A DNA stretch of 64,000 bases from Elymus sibiricus (Eukaryota; Streptophyta; Magnoliopsida; Poales; Poaceae): NCBI GenBank assembly GCA_039707655.1, contig CM077665.1:139935148-139999147 (forward strand), written 5' to 3'. Under the pieces are notes generated by a model that was not told where the DNA came from, did no database searches, and was given only the letters and a program-made list of their open reading frames with translations. A program made the translations under genes and the position numbers. This document shows, piece after piece, positions 21,860-34,472 of the stretch. Position 1 is the stretch's first letter. Each line of letters opens with the position of its first letter.

Positions 21860-23110
21860 TGGACACAGGAGTTCAAGGTGTACCTGCTCCACGGCACCCT
21901 GCCAGAAAAGGAGGAAGACGCGGAGCGTGTGGCACGTCAGGCCACAGCGTATTGTTTGCAGGACGGCGAACTGTACCGTAGGCGTCCGAATGACGTCGCG
22001 CTGCTGTGCATATCCGAAGAACAGGGGCGCGAGCTGCTGGCCGACATCCACGATGGAGACTACAGACACCACTCCTCGTCCCGCACCCTTGTGGGGAAGG
22101 TGTTCCGCAGTGGCTTCTACTGGCCTACGGCGCTTAACGACGCCACCGAGCTGGTCCTGTCCTGCGAGGCTTGCCAGTTCCACGCCAAGCAGATTCATCG
22201 GCCCGCGCAGGGCCTCCAGACTATCCCGCTCTCCTGGCCCTTCGTGGTCTGGGGGCTGGATATACTGGGGCCCTTTCCCCGAGCGGCCGGCGGACACCGC
22301 TACCTCTACGTCGCCATCGACAAGTTCACCAAGTGGGCGGAGGTGGAGCCCGTCCGCACCATCCCCGCCGGCTCGGCCGTTAAATTCATCAAGGGCCTCA
22401 TGAGCCACTTCGGCGTCCCCAACCGCATTATCACTAACAATGGTTCATAGTTCACAAGCAACCTTTTCGGGACATACTGTACTAACCTTGGAACGCAGAT
22501 ATGCTACGCTTCGGTGGCGCACCCATGAAGCAACGGCCAGGCCGAGCGTGCCAACGCGGAGGTCCTGCGGAGTCTCAAGACAAGGAGCTTCAAGAAGAAG
22601 CTTGAGGCCTGCAGCAGGGGTTGGCTTGATGAGCTTCAATCCGTGCTGTGGTCCATCCGCACCACTGCGACTAAGCCCACCGGCGAGACCCCGTTCTTCC
22701 TCGTCTATGGAGCTGAAGCCGTCCTCCCGCACGAGGTCAAGCATCGATCCTCGCGGGTCTTGGCATTCGACGAGGAGCGTCAGGATGCCTTGCGGGGGAT
22801 AGATCTCGTGCTTTGGGGAGGAGGCCCGTCGCCAAGCCTCGCTCCGAGCTGCGAGGTACCAGCAGGCGTTGCGGCCCTACCACTGTCGTAGCATCCGCTC
22901 CAGGACCCTCGAAGTCAGAGACCTCGTCCTGAGGCGGGTCCTTTCCAGGGAGGGCTTGCACAAGCTCTCGTCCATGTGGAAGGGCCCGTTCATGGTCGCC
23001 CGCATCTCTAGGCCTGGCGCAGTGCGCCTGGAGACTCAGGACGGGGTCCCCATCCAGAATGCCTGGAACATCCAGCATCTCCGCAAGTTCTACTCGTGGC
23101 ACTCTCACGT
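21860..23110 (+). pseudogene. Element X integrase
   Basis: The N-terminal zinc region has histidines in DIHDGDYRHH and the Cys pair SCEACQFHAK. In the core, the first Asp is in GLDILGPFP; the second motif reads ITNNGS followed by a stop (22448-22450), with Asn replacing the catalytic Asp; and the Glu is kept in NGQAERAN, out of the original open run. The C-terminal GPY/F-type module is at about 22965-23100 (MWKGPFMVARI, NAWNIQHLRKFY). The copy is inactive, from one catalytic change and several stops or frameshifts. Confidence 0.85.
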
Positions 23111-24144
23111 AATAATGAGTGGGATGTATACGCCCGGAGCCCCCCGAGGACGCGGAGGGGTTCCCACCCATGCCCAAGTGGAAGCCCCATGCTCCGCGCT
23201 GGCGGACGACACTGTTCTCCAATGACTATGCCCACGCCTAGTGGAGGCCCTATGCTCCGCGCCGGGGGAAGACGAACACTAGCCTAGGGGTCGGACGCGG
23301 CAGTTCTTTGCTTCTTTTTGTATTTGAATTTTCCATTTTCTGGAATGAAACTCAAAGTTTTGCAACCTATTTTCAAAAAGGGGTGGGAATTTTTCTCCTT
23401 CCAGTCTTTTCTGTCTTGAAGTTTCGTTTTCTGAATCGACACCTGTCGGTCTCCCCCTCACGCGCCCCGCAAGCGGGGGCTGGGCACGGTGAGCACACCT
23501 CGCTAAGACCTTGGCATCCTGGTCCTCGCGCGGTGCTCTCGAGTGAGCTAGCAGGCGCATGTTGCCTCAGAGGCATCCATCTCCTGGCGGCCGACCCTCG
23601 CTCGGGGGCTCCAGCCACGGCCTGGCACACCATCATGGAGCCTCGGGAGGCTCGGGCACCTCTCGAGGCAGGAACTGGCAAGGAAAGGTATGGGAGCCGC
23701 TCGAGCATCAAGGGGGACTCCTGAGCAACGTGACTCAGGAGCCTCACTGGTCACGTAGCCCCTCGTCCCTTGGTCTCGTCCTGGTGATCCGGACGCCCCA
23801 ACGGCGGTCGAGGTATGCGCGGGATTGGGCCCTGCCAACGTAGAGCGCCAAGAGGGCTCCCAAACCGCCTCGCTTGCAAGAAAGAAGACCCTCCTGGCAA
23901 GATCCCCAAGCTCCCCAGGTGCCACGGCCGAACCTCATGACGTAGAGGCCCGTCGCGGATGCATCAAGCTAAGTACACTAACTGCGACGGGCGGGAAGTC
24001 TCAATTGACAGTAATACGGGAATCAGGATGTGCGACGAAAATGCTAAAGTAAAGGCGCAAGCGCCATAATTCATTACATGTCCCGCGGGGCCCTCCATGA
24101 TTCTTGATTGCAGGGAAAAGAAGAAGAAGGCGAAAGGTGCCCCC
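23111..24144 (+). other. Element X region downstream of pol
   Basis: This region has no recognised plus-strand gene. It has mixed base composition, with an AT-rich patch (23290-23440) and GC-rich blocks. It lies downstream of the antisense gene's stop, so it may include that gene's 3' UTR. Long open frames here are low-complexity and unsupported. Confidence 0.55.
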
Positions 24145-24863
24145 TCAAGGGCTGCCGCTCCTGAGGCCCTGGCTCCGGCACAATCGCGCGCAGTCGAAGT
24201 CCTCCTCCTTGACGGGCCCGTGGCAGCACGCCGGCGTTGCTGCTTCTTGGGTAGAAGTATGGCGCCGTCGCGGCCGGCTACCCCCCGAGGTCCGAGCGTG
24301 CCGACGCGATGGCGCGTCATAGGTGTCATCGCTCGGGCTCTCCTCGGAGGAGGTGTCGCTACCGCTGGAAGCATGACGGCCGTCGCTAAGGGCAAGCTCA
24401 CCTCCAAGGGCGCCGTCGTCGCAAAGGCTGTCATTTGCGGGAGGGTGATCGCTGCCATCGCCATCACCCTCCGGGCAGCACCCCAAGCGCCTGCCATCCT
24501 CCCCGAAGATCCTGACAAAGAGCGTTGCCGCGCCATCATGCTTGAAATGGAGCGTGAGCCTCCCCTCCAGCCATGGGCGCGGGCGAAGGTCTGCCACCCG
24601 CGGATCAAGAAGGCGTAACCTGCGGGAGTAACCTCGATCTCCACCCACAACGCGCCGCTACAACAACCATCGGCTTGCAGCCACAGGCCCGCGGGCTTGC
24701 TGGCCCGCAACGTCTCCGCGAAGAAACGTGGGAGCTGCAGCGAGGTGATCGCCGGCCTCTCCACTCACACCACGAACTCCTGGCCCACATCGGCCGTGTG
24801 GGACCGCGGGCGCGGTGGCCAGGCACCCGCTACGGGCCTCCCTCCTTGGCCACGGTAGCCACG
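24145..24863 (-). pseudogene. Element X antisense AT-hook/B3-like gene, main part
   Basis: This part continues the antisense reading that starts at 55502 and was cut by B. After a GR-rich linker comes a TGA (24765-24767), then a B3-like domain (about 24745-24500): LQLPRFFAETLRA, LWVEIEV, YAFLIRGWQTFARAHG, a one-base loss near 24570-24580, then LEGRLTLHFKHDG and LFVRIFGEDGR. The W/F/G spacing (GW..F...G, F..DG, F.VRIF) is that of plant B3 DNA-binding domains. A Ser/Asp/Glu-rich tail (SGSDTSSEESPSDDTYD) and a basic stretch follow, ending at 24145. In sequence X the gene is broken by one stop, one frameshift and B. The B3 call is my pattern recognition. Confidence 0.55.
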
Positions 24864-26451
24864 TGCTACTTCTCGAGCATGCGTTGGTTTTCCCTTGAAG
24901 AGGAAAGGGTGATGCAGCAAAGTAGATAAGTATTTCCCTCAGTTGTTGAGAACCAAGGTATCAATCCAGTAGGAGATACAAGCAAGTCCCCAATAGATGT
25001 ACCTACACAAATAATCAAACACTTGCACCCAACGCTATAAAGGGGTTGTCAATCCCTTCACGGTTACTTGCAAGGATGAGATCTGATAGAGATAGATAGA
25101 TAGGATTGCTAAAACGAAAAGTAAACTAAAAGTAAAAAGATTGCAGCAAAGTATTTTTGGTATTTTTGGTTTATAGATCTGAAAATATATTATGGAAAAT
25201 AGACCCGGGGGCCATAGGTTTCACTAGAGGCTTCTCTCATGAAGGAAAATAATACGGTGGGTGAACAAATTACTGTCGATCAATTGATAGAAAAGCGAAT
25301 AATTATGAAGATATCCAAGGCAATGATTATGCATATAGGCATCACGTCCGTTTCAAGTAGACTGAAACGATTTTGCATCTACTACTATTACTCCACACAT
25401 CGACCGACTCCTGCCTGCATCTAGAGTATTAAGTTCATGAAGAACAGAGTAACGCATTAGGTAAGATGACATGATGTAGAGGGATAAACTCAAGCAATAT
25501 GATGAAAACCCCATCTTTTTATCCTCGATGGAAACAATACAAATACGTGCCTCGCTACCCCTACTTTGTCACTGGGTGAGGACACCGCAAGATTGAACCC
25601 AAAACTAAGCACTTCTCCCATTGCAAGAATTACCAATCTAGTTGGCCAAACCAAACCAATAACTCGAAGAGACTTGCAAAGATATGAAATCATGCATATA
25701 AGAATTCAGAGAAGATTCAAATAATATTCATAGATAATCTGAACATAAACCCACAATTCATCGGATCTCGACAAACACACCGCAAAAGAGTATTACATCG
25801 GATAGATCTCCATGAAGATCATGTAGAACATGGTATTGAAGAACAAAGAGAGAGAAGAAGCCATCTAGCTACTAGCTATGGACCCGAAGGTCTGTGGTGA
25901 ACCACTCACGCATCATCGGAGGGGCAACGGAGTTGATGTAGATGCCCTCCGTGATCGAATCCCCCTCCGACAGATTACCGGAAAAGGCTCCAAGATTGGA
26001 TCTCACGGGAACAGAGGCTTCCGGCGGCGGAAAAGTATTTTCATGGCTCTTTTTGGTATCCAGGGAATATTTGGGAATTTATAGGCTGAAGAATAGGGTT
26101 AGGAGGGTTGTCGTGGGGCCACAAGCCAGGGGGGCGTGCCCCCCCTAGGGCGCGCCCCTGTGGCTTGTCGCCACACGGCAGGCCTTCTGCTTTCATCTCC
26201 AAGTCTGCCGGGTTGCTTCTGGTCCAAGAAAAATCATTCCAAAGATTTTATTCCGTTTGGACTCCGTTTAATATTCCTTATCTGCAATACTCAAAAACAA
26301 GGAAAAAACAGAAACTGGCACTAGGCTCTAGATTAATAGGTTAGTCCCAAAAATAATATAAAATAGCATATTAATGCATATAAAACATCCAAAACAGATA
26401 ATATAATAGCATGGAACAATCAAAAATTATAGATACGTTGGAGACGTATCA
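24864..26451 (-). repeat. Element B 3' LTR
   Basis: In plus orientation it runs TGCTACTTCTCG...GAGACGTATCA. On the minus strand it starts TGATACGTCTCCAACGTATC. It has a TATA box at 26077-26083 and an upstream inverted repeat at 26113-26174. Confidence 0.9.
26077..26083 (-). promoter_or_regulatory. TATA box of B 3' LTR
   Basis: TATAAAT (minus) follows the inverted repeat by about 30 bp, the same layout as in A. The 5' LTR copy is at 54929-54935. Confidence 0.7.
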
Positions 26452-28490
26452 AGAATCCCCAAGCCTAATTCCTGCTCGTCCTCGAGTAGGTAAATGATAA
26501 AAACAGAATTTTTGATGTGGAATGCTACCTAACATATTTATCCATGTAATATTCTTTATTGTGGCATGAATATTCAGATCCATAAGATTCAAAACAAAAG
26601 TCTAATATTGACATAAAAACAGTAATACATCGAGCATACCAACAAGGCAATTGTGTCCTTTCGAAATAACATGGCCTTAGAAAGTTATCCCTACAAAATC
26701 ATATGGTCTGGCTATGCTCCATCTTCCCCACACAAAGTATCTAAATCATGCACAACCCCGATGACAAGTCAAGCAATTGTTTCACACCTTTTATGTTCTC
26801 AAACCTTTTCAACTCTCACGCAATACATGAGCGTGAGCCATGGATATAGCACTATGGGTGGAATAGAATATGGTGGAGGTTGTGAGGAAAAAGGAGAAGA
26901 TAGTCTCACATCAACTAGGCGTATCAACGGGCTATGGAGATGCCCATCAATAGATATCAATGTGAGTGAGTAGGGATTGCCATGCAACAGATGCACTAGA
27001 GCTATAAGTGTATGAAAGCTCAAAAAGAAACTAAGTGGTTGTGCATATGATGAAAAATTCCACTAGCTATATGAAAGTGACAAAATAGGAGACTCTCTAT
27101 CATGAAGATCATGGTGCTACTTTGAAGCACAAGTGTGGAAAAAGATAGTAGCATTGTCCCTTCTCTCATTCTCTCATTTTTTCCTTTTTTTTTCATTTTT
27201 TTCCTTTTTTTATTTTGGTGGGCATCTTTGGCCTCTTTTTTTTATTTGGGCTTCATTGGCCTCTTTTATTATTTATAAAGTCCGGAGACTCATCCCAACT
27301 TGTGAGGGATTCATAGCTTCCATCATCCTTTTCTCTCACGGGACAAATGCTCTAATAATGAAAATCATCACACTTTTATTTACTTACAACTCGATACCTA
27401 GAACAAAATATGATTCTATATGAATGCTTATGAATGCAAGGCAATATGAAAATGATGGTGCATGTCATGAAAAACGGAACGGTGGAAGTTGCATGGCAAT
27501 ATATCTCGGAATGGCTATGGAAATGCCATAATAGGTAGGTATGGTGGCTGTTTTGAGGAAAATATTTGGTGGCTGTTTTGAGGAAGGTGGGTTTGATGTA
27601 CCGGCGAAAGTTGCGCGGTACTAGAGAGGCTAGCAAAGGTGGAAGGGTGAGAGTGCGTATAATCCATGGACTCAACATTAGTCATAAAGAACTCACATAC
27701 TTATTGCAAAAGTCTATTAGTTATTGAAGCAAAGTATTAGACGCATGCTCCTAGGGGAGAGGTTGGTAGGAGTTAACCATCGCGCGCTCCCGACCCTCAC
27801 ACAAAGGTTGACAATCATTAAACAAATCATTCTCCGACTTCGTTAACGTGCATGCTACGGGAATCACAAACTTTAACACAAGTATTTCTTCCAATTCACA
27901 ACTACTCACTAGCATGACTCTCATATTACCATCTCTATATCTCAAAACTCAATGCAAGGAATCAAACTTCTCATAGTATTCACTGCACTTTATATGAAAG
28001 TTTTTATTATATCCCTCTTGGATGCCCATTATATTAGGACTAAATTCATAACCTAAACCAATTACCATGCTGTTTAAAGACTCTCAAAATAATATAAGTG
28101 AGGTACGAGAGTTCAATAATTTCTATAAAATAAAACACCACCATGCTCTAAAAAGATATAAGTGAAGCACTAGAGCAACATTGCCTAGCTCAAAAGATAT
28201 AAGTGAAGCACATAGAGTATTCTAATAAATTCACGATTAATGCGTGACCCCCTCAAAAAGATGTGTGCATCAAGGATGATTGTGTCAAACTAAAAATCAA
28301 AGACTCATATCATACAAGACGCTCCAAGCAAAACACATATCATGTGGTGAATAAAAATATAGCCTCAAGTAAATTTACCGATGGATTGAAGACGAAAGAG
28401 GGGATGCCTTCCGGGGCATCCCCAAGCTTAGGCTTTTTGGTATCCTTGAATATGGCTTGGGGTGCCTTGGGCATCCCCAAGCTTAGGCTC
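26452..28490 (-). other. Element B internal region, 3' part, non-coding
   Basis: This part starts (minus-strand 3' end) with the polypurine-like AATTAGGCTTGGGGATTCT at 26452-26470. It holds a long pyrimidine tract (27160-27250, plus strand), GCATCCCCAAGCTT motifs at 28416-28429 and 28471-28484, and a hairpin at 28400-28423. There is no gag or pol. It is interrupted at 28490 by C, and GGCTC (28486-28490) is the duplication. Confidence 0.75.
28400..28423. other. Hairpin shared with element A
   Basis: GGGGATGCC, loop TTCCGG, GGCATCCCC. It is the reverse complement of the A hairpin (14783-14806), next to the same AAGCTT motif. Confidence 0.8.
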
Positions 28491-31400
28491 TGTGACACCC
28501 CCGGCCCCAACCGTGCACTAACCATACACGAAATTGTGCACGATCAAGACCAGAGACTCACTGGAAGGAATCACAACACAACTCTAAACACAAATTAAAA
28601 TAATTCAAGCTTCATATTACAGCCAGGGGCCTCGAGGGCTCGAATATAATAGCTTGAGTACAAAATTAGCGGAAGCAAACATCATCTGAGTACAGACATA
28701 AAAGATACACAAGTCTTGCTTTAAGAAGGCTGAGCATAACAACGACAAACTAGATCGAAAAGGCGCAGGCCTCCTGCCTGGGAACCTCCGAACTACTCCT
28801 GGATGTCAGAGAAGTCTACGTCGTAGTAGGCGCCATCCTGGTAGTAGTGGCCTTCCTCGGGGTAGTAGTCGTAGACCACCGGGTAAGCTGGATCCTGGGT
28901 CTCCTGGACTCCGTCATCTGATCGCGGCATCGTATCAAGGGGAAAAGGGGGAGCAAAGCAACGGTGAGTACTCATCCAAAGCACTCGCAAGACTTACATC
29001 AGAACTGTGCTAGATATGCACCAGTATCAAAGAAATGGGGCTATATCTTTGGACTAAACTGCAGAAATGCCAGAAGAGGGAAGAAGGCCTAGTTCTATCG
29101 AAGACTAGCATCTTCAGCGTCTTGCAGCATAAGACGAGAGTTCAGAGCAGTATTTTATTAACAAGGGTAATAATGCAACAAGGCCCAGAGATCCTTCCTC
29201 GACTCCCTGCGAGAAAGCAATCCCGGGGCCAAATATTTCAAGTAACAAATCATAAGTATCCAGTTCTAGTTATCATAGATCAGGATACTTTCTGAGCGTC
29301 CGTTACCGTGGACACGGCTAATCGATTAGATTGACTTCCCTGCAGGGGTGCACAAACTTACCCATCACGCTCGATAAACTCTGGCCGGATACAATTTTCG
29401 GGTCATACCCGGCCTCATCCATCGACACGCCGTAATCCAACCTAGGCTCATCACAGAGGCCAGCACGCCGGTCTACATCCTAATAGCTCGGGGTCTTGGG
29501 CCATCGCCCTCGCTATCCTGCACGTTACGCCATCAGCCGGCATCAGTCCTAGCATGCCTTGAATCCACAAGCGCCATGCGTTAACTCGGACCACCCGGGC
29601 GCGAGTCGCTCCATGTGACGTCTGATGAGCTTTCGGAAGAATGTACGCCGTAGAGTGCCCATAACTTTTCCCGCGTGGTGGTTAGTGCGAAAGAGGCCGG
29701 AGGCCTTCTCAGTTCTTATATCCAAACCCGTTAGTGACTTTATACTATTGCGGTGACGATCGGTCCCTCCATCCCATCGCCCCGTCTCGAGAACTTGTGG
29801 CAAGGACATCAGTGTCTGGCCATGCCTCGTCTATATCCCTTCGGGTGCCTTACCGGCGCACCCCACCACATCTCACACACATGGGTACCCTTGGGGCCGA
29901 CCCATCTCAAGACTGTCGGGAACTCAGGTCCACCTCAACAGAGTGGTACCGCCTGTCCCTTCAGTCCCGTCACATGTAATTTAGTGTCAAGTCAAAGTGG
30001 CTGTGCATCGGTACTCCAGGTGGATATCCGAGGAATCACTCTCGGTATAACACACTCGGGGTATGTGAGGTGGTGTGTCGGTAACGGCTTGTCAGTCATG
30101 TTGACTGAGTCTTCTGTCTTCAAGTCCTCGATGACGACGGTGATGAAAGCAGGGGCACCGACAATAGTAACATGGGGGTCACAGGGGGAAGACTATCCAT
30201 ACCTATACTACAACAGTATATGAAAGCAGGTATGAAAGTAGTACTCAAAAACAGGCTATGCATCAGAATAGGTGCTGTTAAATACAGTAGCAAAATCTAA
30301 TGCAGGCATGAGGGAGAAAGAATAGGTGATATCGGAATGATCGAGGGGGTTTTGCTTGCCTTGTTGCTCTGCTGCAAAAGACTGGGCGTCAGGGGCGTGG
30401 TCGTAGTCGGCAGCATCGTCAGTCTCGGGGTCTACCGGTAAGAAGAGGGGGGAAGAAACAATAAATACAAGCAAACAGATGCAACACGATGCATGACATG
30501 GCAATACGCAGTGCTAGGGTGATATATTGCCTATCTAAGTGTTTTAGTTAATTCAGGAATTTATTTGGAATTATTTTATTAAAGTCATGCACTATTCATT
30601 TATCTGAAACAGGCAAAAAGTTGCATGTCCACCTTGCTAGGAGTGTTGGACAGGCATTTTGATTACATATTTAGAATCCTCATAATTTTCTGATCATTTT
30701 ACATATATAAATTATTTTCATCCAAGTTTCGGTTTAAAAGATATGATTTTCTAAAGTTTATATTAATTTCTGGAATTTATTTTATTTATTTAAATCAACA
30801 TTATCCAGAACAGTGTCTGGTGACGTCAGCATGACGCATTGCTGGTGTCAGCAGTCAACAGACGGCTGGCCAGGTCAAACCTGACATGTGGGTCCCATAT
30901 GTGAGTGACTCAGTTAATTAAACAGGTTTAATTTTTAACTAAATGGGTTAATTAGCAAGTAGGCCCCACCTGTCAGTGACTAATTAGTTTAGCTAATTAA
31001 GTTTTAATTAATAAAACATTGATTAAGTGGTGGGGCCCGCCTGTCAGTGGCTGGGAGTGCCCAGTCAGCAAATGACTGGGTCAACCCAGTCAACTGGGGC
31101 CCGAGGGGCCCGCTGGTAGCGACCCAGAGGTGGGCCCCGGCCAGCCACGTCGGCGGTGGCCGGCGTATTGCCGCCGGCGATGCCGAAACGCGACTGAGAG
31201 CCTCGGCTCCCGTCGGAATTTGTTTACAGGGCGTCGTTTGGCGTGCGGTTGGGTGCGTTCGAACGGCCACTCGACGCCGCGTCGAGTGGTGGTGGTGGCA
31301 TGGCCGGACTTGGCCGGAAACGGCGTCGGCGACCAGCGGAGGCGGCGGCTCATTCGGGAGCTCGAGGGAATCGATGCTACGGCAAGCTAGCGAGCAAACG

Positions 31401-32526
31401 GAGAGGCTGGGGAGGATCTACGGGGTGCGGTGAGTGCAACTGGCAGCAGCACGGGGCCGTTTGGTCGCCGGAACGGCGCCGGCGACGAGCACAGGCGGCG
31501 GTGGGTTCGGGCGCGCCGGGGATGACCTCTACGGTGCGAGGAAGAGCATAGGGATAGGGGGAGAGGGAGGCGGAGCTCAGAGCGAGCCTGTAGGGAGTGG
31601 CAGCGGGCTCGGGGAGGCTCGGAGGCGAGCAGCAGCTCAACAATGGCGACGGCGGCCGAGGTAGAAGATCCCGACGATGGAGACGATTCGGTGCAGCTCC
31701 GGTAGAACGAGTGCGCGGGATGGACGAAGACGAGGATGAGGAAGCTTCCAGGCAGGTCACGGTGATGAGAGGCGGCCGGTGGCCGCGTGTGTCACGGCGG
31801 CGAGGTCATGGCGGCGCTCGGGTGCGGTGGGGAGACGAGGGGGAGAGGGAGAGGGGCGGCTAGGGTTCACCCACGGGGTCGGGGAGATGCTCTTATCCAC
31901 CAGGGGGCCTGGAGCGCCACGCTGTCGTGCGAGGAGGGGGGGGGGGGGCGGCGCGGCGGGCGCAACAGAGGCGACAGCGCGCGCGCGTGAGAAGTACGAG
32001 GAAGGAGACGCCCGGCGGGGTGGGCTGGGCTGGTCGGTTGACTTAGGCCCAGCACAGTGGGCCTTTTTCTTTTTCTCCTTTTTCTTTTCTATTTTCCTTT
32101 CTCAGCGTCTGTTTTATTTTCTTTTGGCCATAATTCCTTTTAACAAAAATATGCAATATGGTCCATTATCCAACTTGCTATTTATAGCACTGCCACAAAA
32201 AGTTTGATAAGCATTGGAATTTGTTTGGGATTTACATAATTTAAAAGGCATTCAAATAATTGATTTGGCCTCTGTCATAATTATTTTAAGGCACTTAACT
32301 AATCCCATAAATGTTGATTATAATTTTAGGATTGCCTCTGGATTATTTGCTATTTAATGAACATTTTTCCATCAGTGAGCAACTTAATATTTCACATGCA
32401 TTTGAATTTCAATTTGAATTTGGAAGTGAAATGAGATATGATGCAAATGATGATCAAGCATAGTTAACCATGATGACTTGGCATTAACATGTGAGATTAC
32501 TGTAGCTGACCACTGGGGGTGTTACA
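28491..32526 (-). repeat. Element C 3' LTR
   Basis: This LTR has an AT-rich half (30490-31030) and a GC-rich core (about 31040-32030) with a G-run near 31936-31948. A palindrome CTAATCGATTAG lies at 29318-29329, a GAGTAC hairpin near 28963-28991, and a possible minus-strand TATA box (TATAAATA) at 32179-32186. Long frames in the GC core are biased-composition artefacts. Confidence 0.9.
29318..29329. other. 12-bp palindrome in C LTR
   Basis: CTAATCGATTAG is perfectly self-complementary. It sits in a block (29303-29369) that is about three-quarters identical to 35084-35148 of element D, where the palindrome is CTATTCGAATAG. The other LTR has it at 48746-48757. Confidence 0.85.
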
Positions 32527-34472
32527 ACTCTCCACTACTAACAAGAATTCTCGTCCCGAGAATTAAGCGGTAGAGGTAAGGGAAAAAGTTTGGTTACGAA
32601 ATTCTAACAGATCTTCTCGTTCTTGGTTGTTCTTCTCGAAGAAGTTAATCCCTTTCATCGACGTTTCCAATTCTCTGATTCAAGTCATCCCAACGAAGTC
32701 GTCATCCTTTCTTCGGGGTCTTTACCGTCCTACGAATGCGATAAGGGGGGGAAAACTCTGTAGGAACGTATCTCCACCTAGTTGGACATCTGACGGTGAA
32801 CTCAGGGAAGAAGACCTGAATTATTTATCGAGTTATTACTCAGGGAATTCATTGAGAGCAATATGCGATAGTACAAAAGTTTCAAACAGGTAGGCAATCA
32901 TTCGATGCCTGATCAGAAGGTGAAAAGGGGTTCAGAGCAACGAAAGAAATATTGCGTCTGACATAAGGATAGATCATCCCTTAGGCGGTGGCTCAGGAAT
33001 TACATACGAAGCCAAATGCAAAAGATACCTTGGAATCAAAGTGGTACATGAGAGTCAGGTTTCGATCCTGTGGAACTATGGGTTATGGGCCCATCATGTG
33101 GATTAAGAGTAGGAAGAGCGGTGACATCTTGCACGGTCATGCTAGCAAGACATGGCAGAGGATAGCCTGTCAACTATGTCGGCAACAACATCGGTACCGA
33201 GGGCGGGGAACGAAGAGAACCATCTTCCTGCTCGTCGAAACGAGGCGGACCAATAGGCAAAGTTCTCGTCCACCGGCAGTTACCAGAACGTTAACAACAA
33301 TAGTAACAGAGTTTTACTGACAGAGGTGTACACCGAGGTGTTTACCTAAGCAGAGAATTATCACTGCTCGGATCAAATAAATCTCAAGAAAGGTTAAACA
33401 GACCAATGGAAAGGAAAATGTGATTATCACATTAACAGACCAATGGAAGGAAAAATGTGTTCTTCACATGTATTTGGTGTATATCCTTTCCAAGAGCAAG
33501 CAGAGCAGAATAGTCATGACAGGGCTACAAGTATGTAACCGTTTAGACAAAGGGCAAGGAATTTATGATGTTTACCCATACAACGATGTTTGGATAATTT
33601 ATTGAGAAACATTTAGCGTTATGCCTCCAATGTTCTTGTTTGAGGATCGATGTACTACAGACATGCTTCGAGATAGCAATGACATGGTCACTAGGTAAAG
33701 GACCGGAGTTTCGAAACAAAGGATCCATCAGGAACAACTTATAAAATAAGTCTTACAATTTCCTCATGGAAAAATGGCTTATCTGGCTGATCAAGATAGT
33801 ATAACCATAGGTCCTTCGGCAAGGCATGCTAGCCATAACATCTCCTTACCGAGTACAAAAGGACCAAAGTTATAATCCTTGGAAATGTTCCAACCATCAT
33901 ATTTGCCCGAGATTCAGATCTGATTGGTGTTAGAATACCTCAGACTCAGCATGCCTGAGAAGAGAAAGGATGCAACACAGATCTTCGATTCTCGGAATGA
34001 ACCACGGAGAACATGAGGATGTGGTCGATGGGCTCAGTCACAATTTATCGAGATTTCCATAAACAAGGATTTCCACAATTATGTGAACAAGGTGATAGCA
34101 TTGGCCAGGCCCAATGATATAATGATGAATGTTCAAGGAAAACACCCTTAATTAAACATTGATCAAAAGTGCACCCGGAAATATGAATCGAGCAGTACGA
34201 TCAATGTTAGAATGGTGAGTCAACAACCAACACATTAAGAATGAATTTATCACTCATCAACTTCAAAGCGATAGAATTGGTTGAGGTATTGAATTTACAT
34301 ATCACAGTTCATTTGTCGGTACTCCGGTTAGAAACAACACGGGGACCAAGAATGAATGGTGATGGCGAGAAGCATCACTGCATCAAGAATTCATAAGAGG
34401 TGGTGCAATTCTCATGACATCCTTGACATAAGATATGGCATTACGTCAAGGTAGGACAGAACTTAAGCTAGA
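32527..34472 (-). other. Element C internal region, 3' part, non-coding
   Basis: This part begins with the polypurine tract (AGTGGAGAGT on minus, 32527-32537) next to the LTR and a perfect hairpin AATTCTCG-TCC-CGAGAATT (32546-32564). The rest has no long open frame and no pol motif that I can see. CTAGA at 34468-34472 is the duplication of D. Confidence 0.75.

Noticed and set aside
27160..27260. T-rich tract as a poly(A) tail of a LINE or SINE
   Set aside because: It is interrupted by C and G bases and lies inside B's interior without target-site duplications around it.
31377..31760. 127-codon frames in the GC core of C LTRs
   Set aside because: Low-complexity composition and frames open in several directions; no motif.
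31934..31948. G-run as a quadruplex element
   Set aside because: A homopolymer run; the other LTR has a different length and it is a likely sequencing or slippage site.
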